A DNA stretch of 64,000 nucleotides from Aureibaculum flavum (GCF_016406085.1 NZ_JAEHFJ010000004.1:372001-436000), one strand, 5' to 3'. Counted from the first letter of the stretch, positions 48,157 through 57,338 are shown. Notes: generated by a model from the letters alone, not told the origin. Numbers and translations are program-made.

Positions 48157-49611
48157 TTATTCAGGTATTAACCACCAAAATGGTTTCATTTTCGCTTTAT
48201 AAATAAATGCATAGTGTAAGGTTAATTTTAACCAGTGTCCTGCCAATCCTATTTCACCAAAAGTTTTTCCTAATTTTCTACCTTGCGTATCTGGATATTT
48301 TACATAATCAGGTACTATAGGATAGGTGGTAATGCTTACACCACTCCCTTTTGTCATTCCAAAACCTGCAGAGGCAATACAAGCAGCTCCCATATTCCCC
48401 ATAGAACCTTTATGATTCAAAGTTTTTTTACCATTAATAATGTCTACAATATTTTCGGCTACCAATTTTGCAGTGATGCCGGATGGCATTCCTGTTCTTG
48501 GTGGTGCCGGAGAAATTGATGTCCCATTTTTACTTACTCTTGGCTTAGAAATAGCATGTGGTGGTGCAAATGCAATACCCGGAGCAAAAATATTTTTATA
48601 AGACGGATTCTGATAGGTCTCTGGCCAATCTTGTACCGTCCATTCTTCATAAGGTCTTGGCGTATAATCAGCATCTACAATCATAAAGCCTTTGAATAAT
48701 TTCTCTGTGATATCCTTATCCTCTTTATCATAAGCTTTAAAGCCATGACCAGAAAATGCAGGTATTAACATGGCAAAATCATAAGTTTCTGTTTTGTACT
48801 CTCCGTCTAAGGTTTCATAGTGAGCCAGACCATCTTCAATTTTATTGACTGCCGCTCCAATAATCCAATTGATCCCTCGATCTTCAAAAATCATTTCAAT
48901 CATTTCATTTGACCTCATAATATTGCTACCATAACTTAGTAGCATACCATCCATACCAAAATCTCCTAATTGATATTCATTGGCAATCCAAGTTATTTCT
49001 ACCATCTCTCTTACATCATGTCTTCTTAATTCTTGTTCAACATTTAAAATGTATTCAAAAGCAGCTCCTTGACATGTTGATTTGGCATGCCCCGTACCAA
49101 TTAAAATTTTAGCTTTTTTTCCTTTTTTAACTTCTTCAATAAGTTCTTTTAATCCATGCCAAGCATGTTCTGCGTGGCCATACGTACAAACAGAATAGGC
49201 TTTGTTTTTACCAGGTTCTAAACCTTCGGTCATATCAAATGCTAATTTCGGACCTGTAGCATTTATTAAAAAATCGTAAGTTACTTTTTCAAAAGTATTT
49301 TTATCTTCTCCCTTAACATATTCAACCATTACATAAGGCTTGGTAACTTCTTTGTCACCTTCAGGGTGAAATGAAACGGCCTTGGCTTGTTTAAAACCAA
49401 TGTTTTTCTTTTTATAAAGTGGCTCTAAAGGAAATAATATTTGTTCTGCTTTCATTCTACCTATACCTACCCAAATATTTGAAGGTATCCATTGATAATT
49501 ACTATTTGGAGAAACCACAACAACTTCATGTTGTTTAGAAAGTTTTCTACGCAAATGAGAGGCCGCAACGTGTCCCGAAATACCAGCTCCTAAGATTACT
49601 ATTTTTGCCAT
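48157..49611 (-). CDS. Sulfide:quinone oxidoreductase-like FAD protein
   Basis: A 484-residue flavoprotein of the two-dinucleotide-binding fold: FAD motif GAGISG (8-13) and a second Rossmann segment (ILIGTGHAKSTCQGAAFEY). Three cysteines, Cys142, Cys180 and Cys411 (ACIASAGFGM), are placed like the three redox cysteines of sulfide:quinone reductases, and a C-terminal amphipathic end (HWLKLTLHYAFIYKAKMKPFWWLIPE) could touch the membrane. It would oxidise sulfide and reduce the quinone pool that feeds cytochrome bd nearby. It carries an upstream GTAAC dyad. Other flavin dehydrogenases of this superfamily remain possible. Confidence 0.82.
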   Translation of the reverse strand: MAKIVILGAGISGHVAASHLRRKLSKQHEVVVVSPNSNYQWIPSNIWVGIGRMKAEQILFPLEPLYKKKNIGFKQAKAVSFHPEGDKEVTKPYVMVEYVKGEDKNTFEKVTYDFLINATGPKLAFDMTEGLEPGKNKAYSVCTYGHAEHAWHGLKELIEEVKKGKKAKILIGTGHAKSTCQGAAFEYILNVEQELRRHDVREMVEITWIANEYQLGDFGMDGMLLSYGSNIMRSNEMIEMIFEDRGINWIIGAAVNKIEDGLAHYETLDGEYKTETYDFAMLIPAFSGHGFKAYDKEDKDITEKLFKGFMIVDADYTPRPYEEWTVQDWPETYQNPSYKNIFAPGIAFAPPHAISKPRVSKNGTSISPAPPRTGMPSGITAKLVAENIVDIINGKKTLNHKGSMGNMGAACIASAGFGMTKGSGVSITTYPIVPDYVKYPDTQGRKLGKTFGEIGLAGHWLKLTLHYAFIYKAKMKPFWWLIPE

Positions 49612-49942
49612 TGGTTGGTTATTTAATTGTAAAATTATAGCAATACACTTTATTGAAAAATGATTTGCATCAGTTTCATAAAAATGATTTGCTTCCGTAA
49701 AATTCAGTTTTTTATTTAACCTAAGTTGTAACTATTGTTACTTAGGCAAGTAGAAGTAAGACATAAGTTAATTGTGGGTAAACTTCCGTAATGAGATAAG
49801 TAAGTGAGTATCCTATAAAGTACCGCTTCGCCCCTTTAATTGTTTTTAAAAGTAAAAGGGCGTTAGGGCATACTGAAACTATTCAGTAAATGCTCTCCAC
49901 AAGAAAAAAAGAGAGAAATTTCCAAGCTATAAAAATGTTATA
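49612..49942. other. Intergenic region upstream of the SQR gene
   Basis: No gene seen. It holds the regulatory dyad at 49728-49741 and, at 49829-49862, a bulged hairpin (CGCCCCTTT / AAAAGGGCG) that may end transcripts of the DUF3365 gene. Confidence 0.5.
49698..49741 (-). promoter_or_regulatory. FNR/CRP-type promoter of the SQR-like gene
   Basis: Dyad GTAAC-TATT-GTTAC at 49728-49741. On the minus strand GAATTTTA (49698-49705) lies 22 bases further, a weak -7 box (AnnTTTA kept). The leader of about 85 bases is longer than in the sister promoters. Confidence 0.5.
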
Positions 49943-50551
49943 TCATTCACCCTCATCAAAAACAACATTCCAGATACCACGTACTTCATTGATTGCATAT
50001 CCTTTGGCTTTGTCTTCAGGATACAATTTATCAATCATGGTCATCACCTGTGGTTTAATCTGTTCATTTGGTGTCCCATGACATTGCAGACACATTTGAT
50101 TGGTTGCTATTGGATAATAAAAGTGTACTTTTCCGTCTTTCTTTTTAACAATACCTTCTGGTTGTTGACCAGCAGCTAATTGTTCTTTAAACGTTTTTAT
50201 ATACCCTAACTCTTCTGCATTGGCTTGATTGTCTGGATTTCTAGGCTTATCTGATACTCTTTTAATTATTGCTTTTTGAGCCATAGCCATACTATCCGTT
50301 AACGGAATGGCTTTCGTATTACAAAATTCAAGAGCATGTTCTGTCCCTTTTTTCTGGATGGCTCCCATTAAATTTTTACCCAACGTAGCTTTCGTACTCA
50401 TGGCATATTTTAATCCTGTTGCCTTATAAATTGAGTCTTGAACTTGTTGTGTTTTTTGTGTTTCTTTTGCCGTATCTTTTTTGGTGTCAGATTTACAAGA
50501 TGATATGGCTATCAATAGAAAGAATGTCATTAAAATAGTGTATTTTTTCAT
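49943..50551 (-). CDS. DUF3365 haem lipoprotein (Tll0287-like)
   Basis: A 202-residue lipoprotein. I start at the ATG at 50551, because the longer form needs a TTG; the signal MKKYTILMTFFLLIAISSC gives lipidated Cys19. Conserved DUF3365 blocks are TKATLGKNLMGAIQKKG, ALEFCNTKAIPLTD, RVSDKPRNPDNQANAEE and YYPIATNQMCLQCHGTP, the last a CxxCH site for one c-type haem. Related domains bind haem and serve as redox or gas sensors; this one lacks a signalling domain, so it may sense for or pass electrons to another protein. It lies between SQR and cydAB and has its own dyad promoter. Confidence 0.85.
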   Translation of the reverse strand: MKKYTILMTFFLLIAISSCKSDTKKDTAKETQKTQQVQDSIYKATGLKYAMSTKATLGKNLMGAIQKKGTEHALEFCNTKAIPLTDSMAMAQKAIIKRVSDKPRNPDNQANAEELGYIKTFKEQLAAGQQPEGIVKKKDGKVHFYYPIATNQMCLQCHGTPNEQIKPQVMTMIDKLYPEDKAKGYAINEVRGIWNVVFDEGE

Positions 50552-50574
50552 TGGTTTCAATTTTGATTATTATG

Positions 50575-50617
50575 TAAAATTACGCTCCTTGTCTTAATTC
50601 AACGTAACAACAGTTAC
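50575..50617 (-). promoter_or_regulatory. FNR/CRP-type promoter of the DUF3365 gene
   Basis: Dyad GTAAC-AACA-GTTAC at 50604-50617. On the minus strand TAATTTTA (50575-50582) lies 21 bases downstream, one base from TAnnTTTG. The box ends 23 bases before the ATG. Confidence 0.6.
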
Positions 50618-50624
50618 ATTGTAG

Positions 50625-50924
50625 TTATGCCTTATTTAACTTTGTAATGATGCGTTTCGCTAGTATTAATCCAACGGCACCACCAGTTAAAGAGACCAAC
50701 ATATTAATACTAAATAATGTGATATTTACTTCTCCTGATTGCATGATTGTAACAGGATCAAAACCAAGCCTACCTATAGATTTAATAAAAAATATACTCC
50801 CAAAAATTCCCGTAATGGTATTTGCGGTAAACCCTAAGCTGTATTTTTTAATTAGGAAACTTAAGAGGTTTGCCCCTAGCATACCCATAAAAATACTAAT
50901 GATTGCAATTAAAGTATCTGTCAT
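50625..50924 (-). CDS. Small hydrophobic membrane protein
   Basis: A 99-residue protein with three or four hydrophobic helices (LIAIISIFMGMLGANLLSFLI, NTITGIFGSIFFIKSIG, LFSINMLVSLTGGAVGLILAKRII). Gly-rich helices recall GlsB/YeaQ-type small membrane proteins, but I am not certain of the family. It lies between cydB and the DUF3365 gene and overlaps no other gene. It ends 8 bases before the dyad of the DUF3365 promoter. Function unknown. Confidence 0.65.
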   Translation of the reverse strand: MTDTLIAIISIFMGMLGANLLSFLIKKYSLGFTANTITGIFGSIFFIKSIGRLGFDPVTIMQSGEVNITLFSINMLVSLTGGAVGLILAKRIITKLNKA

Positions 50925-51082
50925 AAGAAAATAGTATTTCTCAATAAATAATTTCTTGAAATTTTATATTTTTCCTCACCCAAAACTGCCGTAAATGAAA
51001 GCTCTGAACTCACTCAAGGCGAGGTGAAACAAGAACCTCGAGGCAAAGCCATCGGTGAATTATTCAAATTAAAACAATTTAT

Positions 51083-52159
51083 CTAGTGCTCTCCATAGCC
51101 TACATCATCCATTTTTCCACTAAAAACACGATATTGAATAAACATATACACCGCCACTAATACCGCAGCAATTACGAACCAATACACACCTACCGTTAAA
51201 CCATATTCATGTGCCGCAACATTTTGTATGGTCAATGAAGGATTCACCGTATTTGTAGAAGGTAATACTTTTGGAAATATAGAAGCTACTGTGGTGGTTA
51301 ATCCTCCAAATAAAAATAGTGAAGAAAACAAAAATCCTATGCCCTCTTTTTTAAATGATTTCACTTTAAACAAACCTAACAATCCTGTAAAAGTTAGTAT
51401 TGGGAAAATCCAAAACCATGGATATTCCATGAAATTATGAAATGGATTCGGTTCTATATTATGCCATACAGATAACGAAATAATTACCAAGGCTAAGAGT
51501 ACAAAGTTCAATCTAAATACAACTTTTCTCAATTTTTGATTCAGACCTGAATTTGTTTTAAAGATAATCCAATTGGCACCATGTATGGTGAGTGCCACAA
51601 CGGCCACCAATCCTAATAATACCGTAAACCAATCAATAATTCCTAAATGTTCTGCTGTGGGACTGAAAGTAGGGTTCCATAAAGGCAAAAAGAAATAATG
51701 GGCCTCTACTGTAGAAACACCGTCTGTTACCATTCCTAAATTTACGCCTCTCACCACATTACCTAATGCAATACCAAAGAATAAGGCTAATAAAAGACTT
51801 GAAATCCCAAAGGCTTTATCCCAAATGGCTTCCCACATTTTATTATGGACTTGCCCTCTTAATTCTAAACCAATTGCTCTAAAAATGAGCAACCATAAAA
51901 TCATAATTAAGGGTAAATAAAATCCGCTAAATGAGGACGCATACAATGTTGGAAAAGCAAAAAATAACACCCCGCCAACAGCGATTAACCAGACTTCATT
52001 GGCATCCCAAAATGGACCGATAGCATTTGTAATTGCTTTTTTATCCTTTTCCTCTTTTGCAAAAAAGAGATGAACAATACCTGCACCAAAATCATAACCA
52101 TCTAAAATTATATAAACGGTAAGCATGATCATTAAAACGATATACCAAAATAACTCCAT
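51083..52159 (-). CDS. cydB: Cytochrome bd ubiquinol oxidase subunit II
   Basis: A 358-residue inner-membrane protein with about nine hydrophobic helices, starting MELFWYIVLMIMLTVYIILDGYDFGAGIVHLF, the standard CydB N-terminus with the DGYDFG motif. WDANEVWLIAVGGVLFFAFPTLYASSFSGFY is also diagnostic. It pairs with CydA in a quinol oxidase with high O2 affinity and resistance to sulfide and nitric oxide. The start lies 2 bases after the cydA stop. No CydX-like small subunit or cydDC genes were seen nearby. Confidence 0.96.
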   Translation of the reverse strand: MELFWYIVLMIMLTVYIILDGYDFGAGIVHLFFAKEEKDKKAITNAIGPFWDANEVWLIAVGGVLFFAFPTLYASSFSGFYLPLIMILWLLIFRAIGLELRGQVHNKMWEAIWDKAFGISSLLLALFFGIALGNVVRGVNLGMVTDGVSTVEAHYFFLPLWNPTFSPTAEHLGIIDWFTVLLGLVAVVALTIHGANWIIFKTNSGLNQKLRKVVFRLNFVLLALVIISLSVWHNIEPNPFHNFMEYPWFWIFPILTFTGLLGLFKVKSFKKEGIGFLFSSLFLFGGLTTTVASIFPKVLPSTNTVNPSLTIQNVAAHEYGLTVGVYWFVIAAVLVAVYMFIQYRVFSGKMDDVGYGEH

Positions 52160-52161
52160 AA

Positions 52162-53493
52162 TTAGTGATTTGAGGTTTCTGGCCCTTTGTTGATAATTTT
52201 ACCAGCCAACATTAAAAATAAAAGCCCTAATAACAAATAAAGACCAATAAAACCTAATAAAGTAAACAAGGTGTTACCAGATGAAACTGTAGGCGATATG
52301 CCTTCTGAAGTCTTTAACAAATTATATACCAGCCAAGGTTGTCTACCCAATTCTGCCGTGTACCAACCTGTTGTATTTGCGATGTAAGGAAAGGGCAACA
52401 TAAATAAAATTGACCAAAGTATCCATTTCGATTTATAGAGCTTCTTACGATATAATTGTAGTGCTGCTATTGCCATTAATCCAATAAAAAGTGTACCCAA
52501 ACCTACCATTATATGATAAGAATAATACAAGCCAGGTACATTAGTAGGGTATAAACTTTCATCAAACTCATTCAATCCTTTAATTTCGGCTTCCCAATTT
52601 TGATAGGTTAAAAAACTCAACACGTTGGGCACTGCTATTTTGTTATCCAACTTTTTATTCTCCATATCGGGTTGGCCAATCAATACAATTTCTGACCCTC
52701 CTGTTTCCGTTTCAAAAATACCTTCCATCGCTGCAAATGCTACGGGCTGATGTTTCGCTACATTTTTAGCTACCCAATCCCCTGTTGGAAATGCCACAAG
52801 TACACTTGATATTAATCCAAAAATAACTCCTGTTTTTACAAAGAGCTTTCCGAAGTCACTATGTTTATTATTTAATAAATAGAAGGCTCCAATAGCCGCT
52901 ACTACAAATGATGACGTTATTACGGAGGCCAATTGATTATGCAAATAAGCTGGCATTAACCAAGGGTTTGAAAACAATGCTCCAAAATTATTTAAAACAA
53001 ATTTTCCGTTTTCTAAGATCTCGTAACCTACAGGAAATTGCATCCAAGAATGCGTGGCAATTATCAAATAACCACTTGCCCATGATCCTAAAAACACTAA
53101 AAACCCCGTTAAGAAATGGAGTTTTTGACCGAGTAGTTTCTCTCCGAAGAGAAAAAGTCCTAGAAAAGAGGATTCTAAAAAGAAAGAAAACATGCCTTCC
53201 ATGGCGAGCGTCTGACCGATAATACCTCCTGTTAATTCTGAAAATTTTGCCCAATTGGTACCAAATTGAAACTCCATGGGAATTCCGGTAACTACACCCA
53301 TGGCAAAATTGAGTGCGAATATTTTCATCCAAAATTTCGCGGCATCGTTATATTTTTCAATTTTACTCCTTAGGAATTTCCATTTAAAATAGACTATCAT
53401 TAAGGATAAGCCCATGGTTAATTGGGGAAATAAATAATGGAATGTTATAGTAAATGCAAATTGCATCCTATCATAAAAGATCATATCTTCCAT
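52162..53493 (-). CDS. cydA: Cytochrome bd ubiquinol oxidase subunit I, short-loop type
   Basis: A 443-residue membrane protein. I start at the ATG at 53493 (MEDMIFYDRMQFAFTITFHYLFPQ); the longer form uses a TTG. Motifs: haem-ligand His in FHYLFPQLTMG, the EGMFSFFLESSFLGLFLFGE helix with the b595/d acidic residue, and GRQPW near the quinol-binding end. It is about 80 residues shorter than E. coli CydA, mainly in the Q-loop (about 235-320), so it belongs to the short-Q-loop group. Haems b558, b595 and d carry electrons from quinol to oxygen. A GTAAC dyad precedes it, with one changed base in the second arm. Confidence 0.95.
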   Translation of the reverse strand: MEDMIFYDRMQFAFTITFHYLFPQLTMGLSLMIVYFKWKFLRSKIEKYNDAAKFWMKIFALNFAMGVVTGIPMEFQFGTNWAKFSELTGGIIGQTLAMEGMFSFFLESSFLGLFLFGEKLLGQKLHFLTGFLVFLGSWASGYLIIATHSWMQFPVGYEILENGKFVLNNFGALFSNPWLMPAYLHNQLASVITSSFVVAAIGAFYLLNNKHSDFGKLFVKTGVIFGLISSVLVAFPTGDWVAKNVAKHQPVAFAAMEGIFETETGGSEIVLIGQPDMENKKLDNKIAVPNVLSFLTYQNWEAEIKGLNEFDESLYPTNVPGLYYSYHIMVGLGTLFIGLMAIAALQLYRKKLYKSKWILWSILFMLPFPYIANTTGWYTAELGRQPWLVYNLLKTSEGISPTVSSGNTLFTLLGFIGLYLLLGLLFLMLAGKIINKGPETSNH

Positions 53494-53519
53494 TGCAGAC
53501 AAATTTTAGTATAAGACCG

Positions 53520-53562
53520 TAAAGTTACTTTTTAATTTAATTTAATATGTAACTTTAGTTGC
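53520..53562 (-). promoter_or_regulatory. FNR/CRP-type promoter of cydAB
   Basis: Dyad GTAAC-TTTA-GTTGC at 53549-53562, one mismatch from GTAAC-N4-GTTAC. On the minus strand TAACTTTA (53520-53527) lies 21 bases downstream, one base from TAnnTTTG. The box ends 26 bases before the chosen ATG. Confidence 0.6.
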
Positions 53563-53575
53563 TTAAAATGAAACT

Positions 53576-54568
53576 TTATTGTATTGAAAATTCAAAAATG
53601 GTTTCATTTAAATAGATTTCTCCAGGATGTAACAAAGCAGACGGAAAATCAGACTGATTTGGGGCATCAGGATACGCCTCAGCTTCAAAACAAATGGCTG
53701 AGTATTTGGCGAAATTGGCATTATTTTTATACGATAAATCAGGTAATTGAATTGGTGTATACACGACAAGCGTAGGTTGATTGGTATGTACTTTCATTTC
53801 AATACCCGTTTTTGATGATGCTAAAACTGCATTGTAAGAAGCATCAACATTTAACACAAAAACATCATCTAAACCTGTAAAACCTTTCTTTCCTACAATA
53901 GACTTATCCGAAAAATCATAGCTTGAATTATTGGTTTCAATAAAATTACCGGTCACCAATAACTTTTCATTAAGCTCTACATATTTATCACTTTTCAATT
54001 CCAACTCATGATCTAAAATTGAGCCATAACCTTCCAAATTAAAATAAGAATGATTGGTCAAATTGACAGGTGTTGTTTTGTCGGTTGTCGCTTTATATAC
54101 AATTTTCAATGCATTGTTTTCCGTAAGCTCATAGTGTGCTGTAACTTTTAAATTTCCGGGATAACCTTCTTCCAAATCCACGCTAACATAAGATAAGGTG
54201 ACGCTATTTTTTACAACCTTTTCAATGGTCCAATATTTCTTACTAAAACCTTCCTTGCCGCCATGTAGATGCACACCATCTTCGTTGTAAAGGGGATACT
54301 CCTCCCTTTCTATTTTAAATTTCCCACCTGATATTCTACCTGCCCACCTGCCTACAGAAGCTCCTAAACAATTATAGTTATTCAAATATTCTTGACCCAA
54401 ATAATCTTCAGGCTTCTCTAGACCTACAATGACATTTATAGGGTTATTTTCCTTATCAAGTACTTTTAAGCTTAACAAAGAAGCTCCTAAATTGGAAATT
54501 TCAGCTTCTAATCCTTTACTATTCTTTATGGTAGTTACTTGTGGCTGTAGATTCATTTTTAAAATCAT
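53576..54568 (-). CDS. galM: Aldose 1-epimerase (mutarotase)
   Basis: A 330-residue cytoplasmic protein with GalM features: N-terminal EISNLGASLLSL, GASVGRWAGRISGGKF, HLHGGKEGFSKKYW, the catalytic His and Glu regions in VNLTNHSYFNLEG and FEAEAYPDAPNQSDFPSALLHPGE. It interconverts alpha and beta anomers of sugars such as glucose and galactose. No signal peptide. A second ATG at codon 5 is a possible start. It is divergent from the cytochrome gene and is not obviously tied to the glycan loci, though it could serve their sugars. Confidence 0.95.
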   Translation of the reverse strand: MILKMNLQPQVTTIKNSKGLEAEISNLGASLLSLKVLDKENNPINVIVGLEKPEDYLGQEYLNNYNCLGASVGRWAGRISGGKFKIEREEYPLYNEDGVHLHGGKEGFSKKYWTIEKVVKNSVTLSYVSVDLEEGYPGNLKVTAHYELTENNALKIVYKATTDKTTPVNLTNHSYFNLEGYGSILDHELELKSDKYVELNEKLLVTGNFIETNNSSYDFSDKSIVGKKGFTGLDDVFVLNVDASYNAVLASSKTGIEMKVHTNQPTLVVYTPIQLPDLSYKNNANFAKYSAICFEAEAYPDAPNQSDFPSALLHPGEIYLNETIFEFSIQ

Positions 54569-54721
54569 GATTAGAGATGTAAAGTTAAAAATAAATACGC
54601 CTTCAATAACTCATAAAGGAAGAACTTTTAACGCACATAAATAAATTCAATTAAAAAAAGCAAAATTTTTTATTTCACTATATTTACAATAGCTTTATAC
54701 TCTCATTTGTTATTACACTTT

Positions 54722-56968
54722 ATGCCTAAAATAATTACTTTTTTTCTACTAGTTGCTTCACTCTTATTGACTGCCTGTGGGGATAAAAAAGAAAAATACA
54801 AAAAACTAGAAACCAAAGAAAATACGGGATTATCAACAAAAGTGATACCCGATGCACATTTTTTAGGTAGCGAAACGTGTAAGGAATGCCATCAAGACCA
54901 ATTTAAAGACTGGAAAGGATCTGATCATGATAGAGCCATGGAACTTCCAACACGCGAAACTGTTTTAGCTAAATTTGAAGGAGAAGTATTTAAAAGTCAA
55001 GGCGTAACTTCTACTTTCTTTATAAAAGATAGTGTGTTCTATGCAAATACAGAAGGACCTGACGGATTAAATCACGATTATAAGGTAGCCTATACCTTTG
55101 GTGTAAAACCCTTACAACAATATTTAGTTCAATTTCCTGATGGAGCCTATCAAGCCTTAAGAACGGCATGGGATACTGAGAAAGAAATCTGGTTTGACCT
55201 TTATCCTGATTTTAAAGTCGTGCATTCCGAATGGCTACATTGGTCTAGAGGTGGTTTAAACTGGAACAACATGTGTGCTGATTGTCACTCTACAAATGTC
55301 AGAGAAAACTACGATGAGAATACTAAAAAATACGACACCAAATATTCCGTAATTAATGTAAGTTGTGAAGCCTGTCATGGCCCAGGAAAAGACCATATTA
55401 CACAAGTTAAGGAGTTGGGCGATGCTTATGATGCAACTACTAGTAATTTGCATATGAAATCTGACATTTCTTCCCATCAATTGGTAGATGCTTGTGCAAG
55501 ATGCCATATGCGACGTGAACAAGTTTCAGAGAATTTTAATTATGAAGGCACCATGCTTGACCATTATTTTCCACAATTATTAGAAGCTCCAGTCTATAAT
55601 GCAGATGGTCAAATTTTAGATGAAGATTATGTTTATGCTTCCTTTGTACAGAGTAAAATGTATAATAATGGTGTTTCTTGTAAAGATTGTCACAATTCAC
55701 ATTCCTTAAAATTAAAATTAGATGGTAATAAACTCTGTATGCAATGCCACGAACCTACAAAATACAATGTAGCTTCGCATCACAAACATGAAGGGTTTGA
55801 AGACGCTACACAATGTATCAATTGTCATATGGTGGGTAGAACCTATATGGGTAACGATTATAGACGCGACCATAGTTTTAGAATACCAAGACCTGACCAA
55901 AGTATCAAATATGATACGCCTAATGCCTGTGTGCAATGCCATACGGATAAAACAAATGAATGGGCGTGGCAAGGTTTTCAAAAATTATATGGACAGCCAG
56001 ATAGTATTCATTTTTCAGATCAATTGGCTCCGGGAATTGTTGGAATACCCAATGCACATGAAGGGTTGTTTGATTTAGTCCAAAATGAAAAACAGCCAGA
56101 TATTGCAAGAGCTTCAGCAGTAAAGGCTCTTCAAAACTATAATTTGCAAAGTCGTTTTGATGAGTTTATGGCGTTTTTAAATGACAAATCACCCTTAGTT
56201 CGTGGTGCTACACTTGATGTCTTAAGCCAATCGAATACGACCGATTTTATGTCGTATTTATTACCCTTATTAAAAGATGCGAAAAGATCTATTCGAATAA
56301 AAGCCTATTTTGCCTTAGGTGATGTGCCTGAAGCAAATATCCCTGCAACTTATGCCGATGCTTATACAAAAGCGGGTAAGGAATTTCAGAGCTATTTAAA
56401 AATAAATGCTGATTTTAGTGGTGGACAAGCCACAAAAGCAACTTATTACCAAAAGAAAGGTGATTTGCAAAACACTAAAATAGGCTATGAAAAAGCCTTA
56501 GAAATTGATCCTAATAATAATATTGTTCGTAGTAATTTAGCCAATATCTATTATAATTTAGGAGAGACAGACAACGCCGAAAAAGCATTTAGAGAGGTAA
56601 TTAAACAAGAACCTGAGTTCGGCATTACCTATTATTCTTTAGGCTTATTACTTGCGGAACTCAACAGGGTTGACGATGCCGTTACAGAAATGGAAAAAGC
56701 TTATGCCTTACTACCAGATAATATTCGTGTGATCTATAACCTGAGTTTAATGTACGGCAAAGTAAATAATTTGAAAGCGGCTGAGAAAACCTTAAAAGAA
56801 GGCATTACAATCTATCCTAATAATGAGGATTTACTCTATGCCTTAGCCTTCCAGTATGTGAACCAGAAAGAAGTTAAGAAAGCCATCCCTATTATAAATA
56901 AACTGATTCAGTTAGATCCTAATAATGCCAATTATCAAAACTTGATGAAAACATTAAATCAAGCATAA
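54722..56968 (+). CDS. Eight-haem c-type cytochrome with HEAT/TPR C-terminus, lipoprotein
   Basis: A 748-residue lipoprotein. I start at the ATG at 54722 (MPKIITFFLLVASLLLTAC, Cys19); a longer frame begins with TTG. Eight CxxCH sites (CKECH, CADCH, CEACH, CARCH, CKDCH, CMQCH, CINCH, CVQCH) lie in the first 420 residues, resembling cytochrome c554/octahaem families. The next part (about 430-540) reads as HEAT-like helices (ASAVKALQNYNLQSRFDEFMAF) and residues about 575-745 form five or more TPR motifs (IGYEKALEIDPNNNIVRSNLANIYYNLGETDNAEKAF). It may move electrons at or near the outer membrane, or reduce a nitrogen or sulfur oxide. The substrate is unknown. Confidence 0.88.
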   Translation: MPKIITFFLLVASLLLTACGDKKEKYKKLETKENTGLSTKVIPDAHFLGSETCKECHQDQFKDWKGSDHDRAMELPTRETVLAKFEGEVFKSQGVTSTFFIKDSVFYANTEGPDGLNHDYKVAYTFGVKPLQQYLVQFPDGAYQALRTAWDTEKEIWFDLYPDFKVVHSEWLHWSRGGLNWNNMCADCHSTNVRENYDENTKKYDTKYSVINVSCEACHGPGKDHITQVKELGDAYDATTSNLHMKSDISSHQLVDACARCHMRREQVSENFNYEGTMLDHYFPQLLEAPVYNADGQILDEDYVYASFVQSKMYNNGVSCKDCHNSHSLKLKLDGNKLCMQCHEPTKYNVASHHKHEGFEDATQCINCHMVGRTYMGNDYRRDHSFRIPRPDQSIKYDTPNACVQCHTDKTNEWAWQGFQKLYGQPDSIHFSDQLAPGIVGIPNAHEGLFDLVQNEKQPDIARASAVKALQNYNLQSRFDEFMAFLNDKSPLVRGATLDVLSQSNTTDFMSYLLPLLKDAKRSIRIKAYFALGDVPEANIPATYADAYTKAGKEFQSYLKINADFSGGQATKATYYQKKGDLQNTKIGYEKALEIDPNNNIVRSNLANIYYNLGETDNAEKAFREVIKQEPEFGITYYSLGLLLAELNRVDDAVTEMEKAYALLPDNIRVIYNLSLMYGKVNNLKAAEKTLKEGITIYPNNEDLLYALAFQYVNQKEVKKAIPIINKLIQLDPNNANYQNLMKTLNQA

Positions 56969-57009
56969 GTAATTTGTGATACCATTAGCAGACCTAAATA
57001 CCATTCATA

Positions 57010-57246
57010 ATGAAAAAATTATTCTTTAGAAAACCTCCATTGGACCTTCATGGTGTTACCTATTCAGACGTACAAGAATTGGTAGAAGATTATGTACTGC
57101 TAAATCAGAGTTTTTTACCGCTACAAATTATCACTGGTAATTCTCAAGGTATGAAAAACAGAGTAACACGTTGTTTAAAAGAACATGGTTTTACTTACCA
57201 AATCGGTGATGCTTACAATAAAGGATATATCGCGGTTTTAAAATAA
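57010..57246 (+). CDS. Smr-domain protein, short form
   Basis: A 78-residue protein made of an Smr domain only: LDLHGVTYSDVQELVEDYV with the conserved LDLHG, then QIITGNSQGMKNRVTRCLKEH with the TGxGxH-like turn (here TGNSQG). Smr domains are nuclease or nucleic-acid-binding modules found at the end of MutS2 or alone. The TGxGxH His is not present, so nuclease activity is doubtful. It is downstream of the cytochrome gene by 42 bases and could be co-transcribed. Confidence 0.85.
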   Translation: MKKLFFRKPPLDLHGVTYSDVQELVEDYVLLNQSFLPLQIITGNSQGMKNRVTRCLKEHGFTYQIGDAYNKGYIAVLK

Positions 57247-57338
57247 AAAGTGTTCATTAACGAACACATTTATTTTTACGAATTACATGTTATCATCTTA
57301 AATAAATTTTTCTAGGTAAAGACAACACATCGCTTTTT

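Noticed and set aside
50995-51060. GC-richer stretch with CTCAAGGCGAGG and AACCTCGAGGC
   Set aside because: Complementarity is short and imperfect; not strong enough to call a terminator or repeat.
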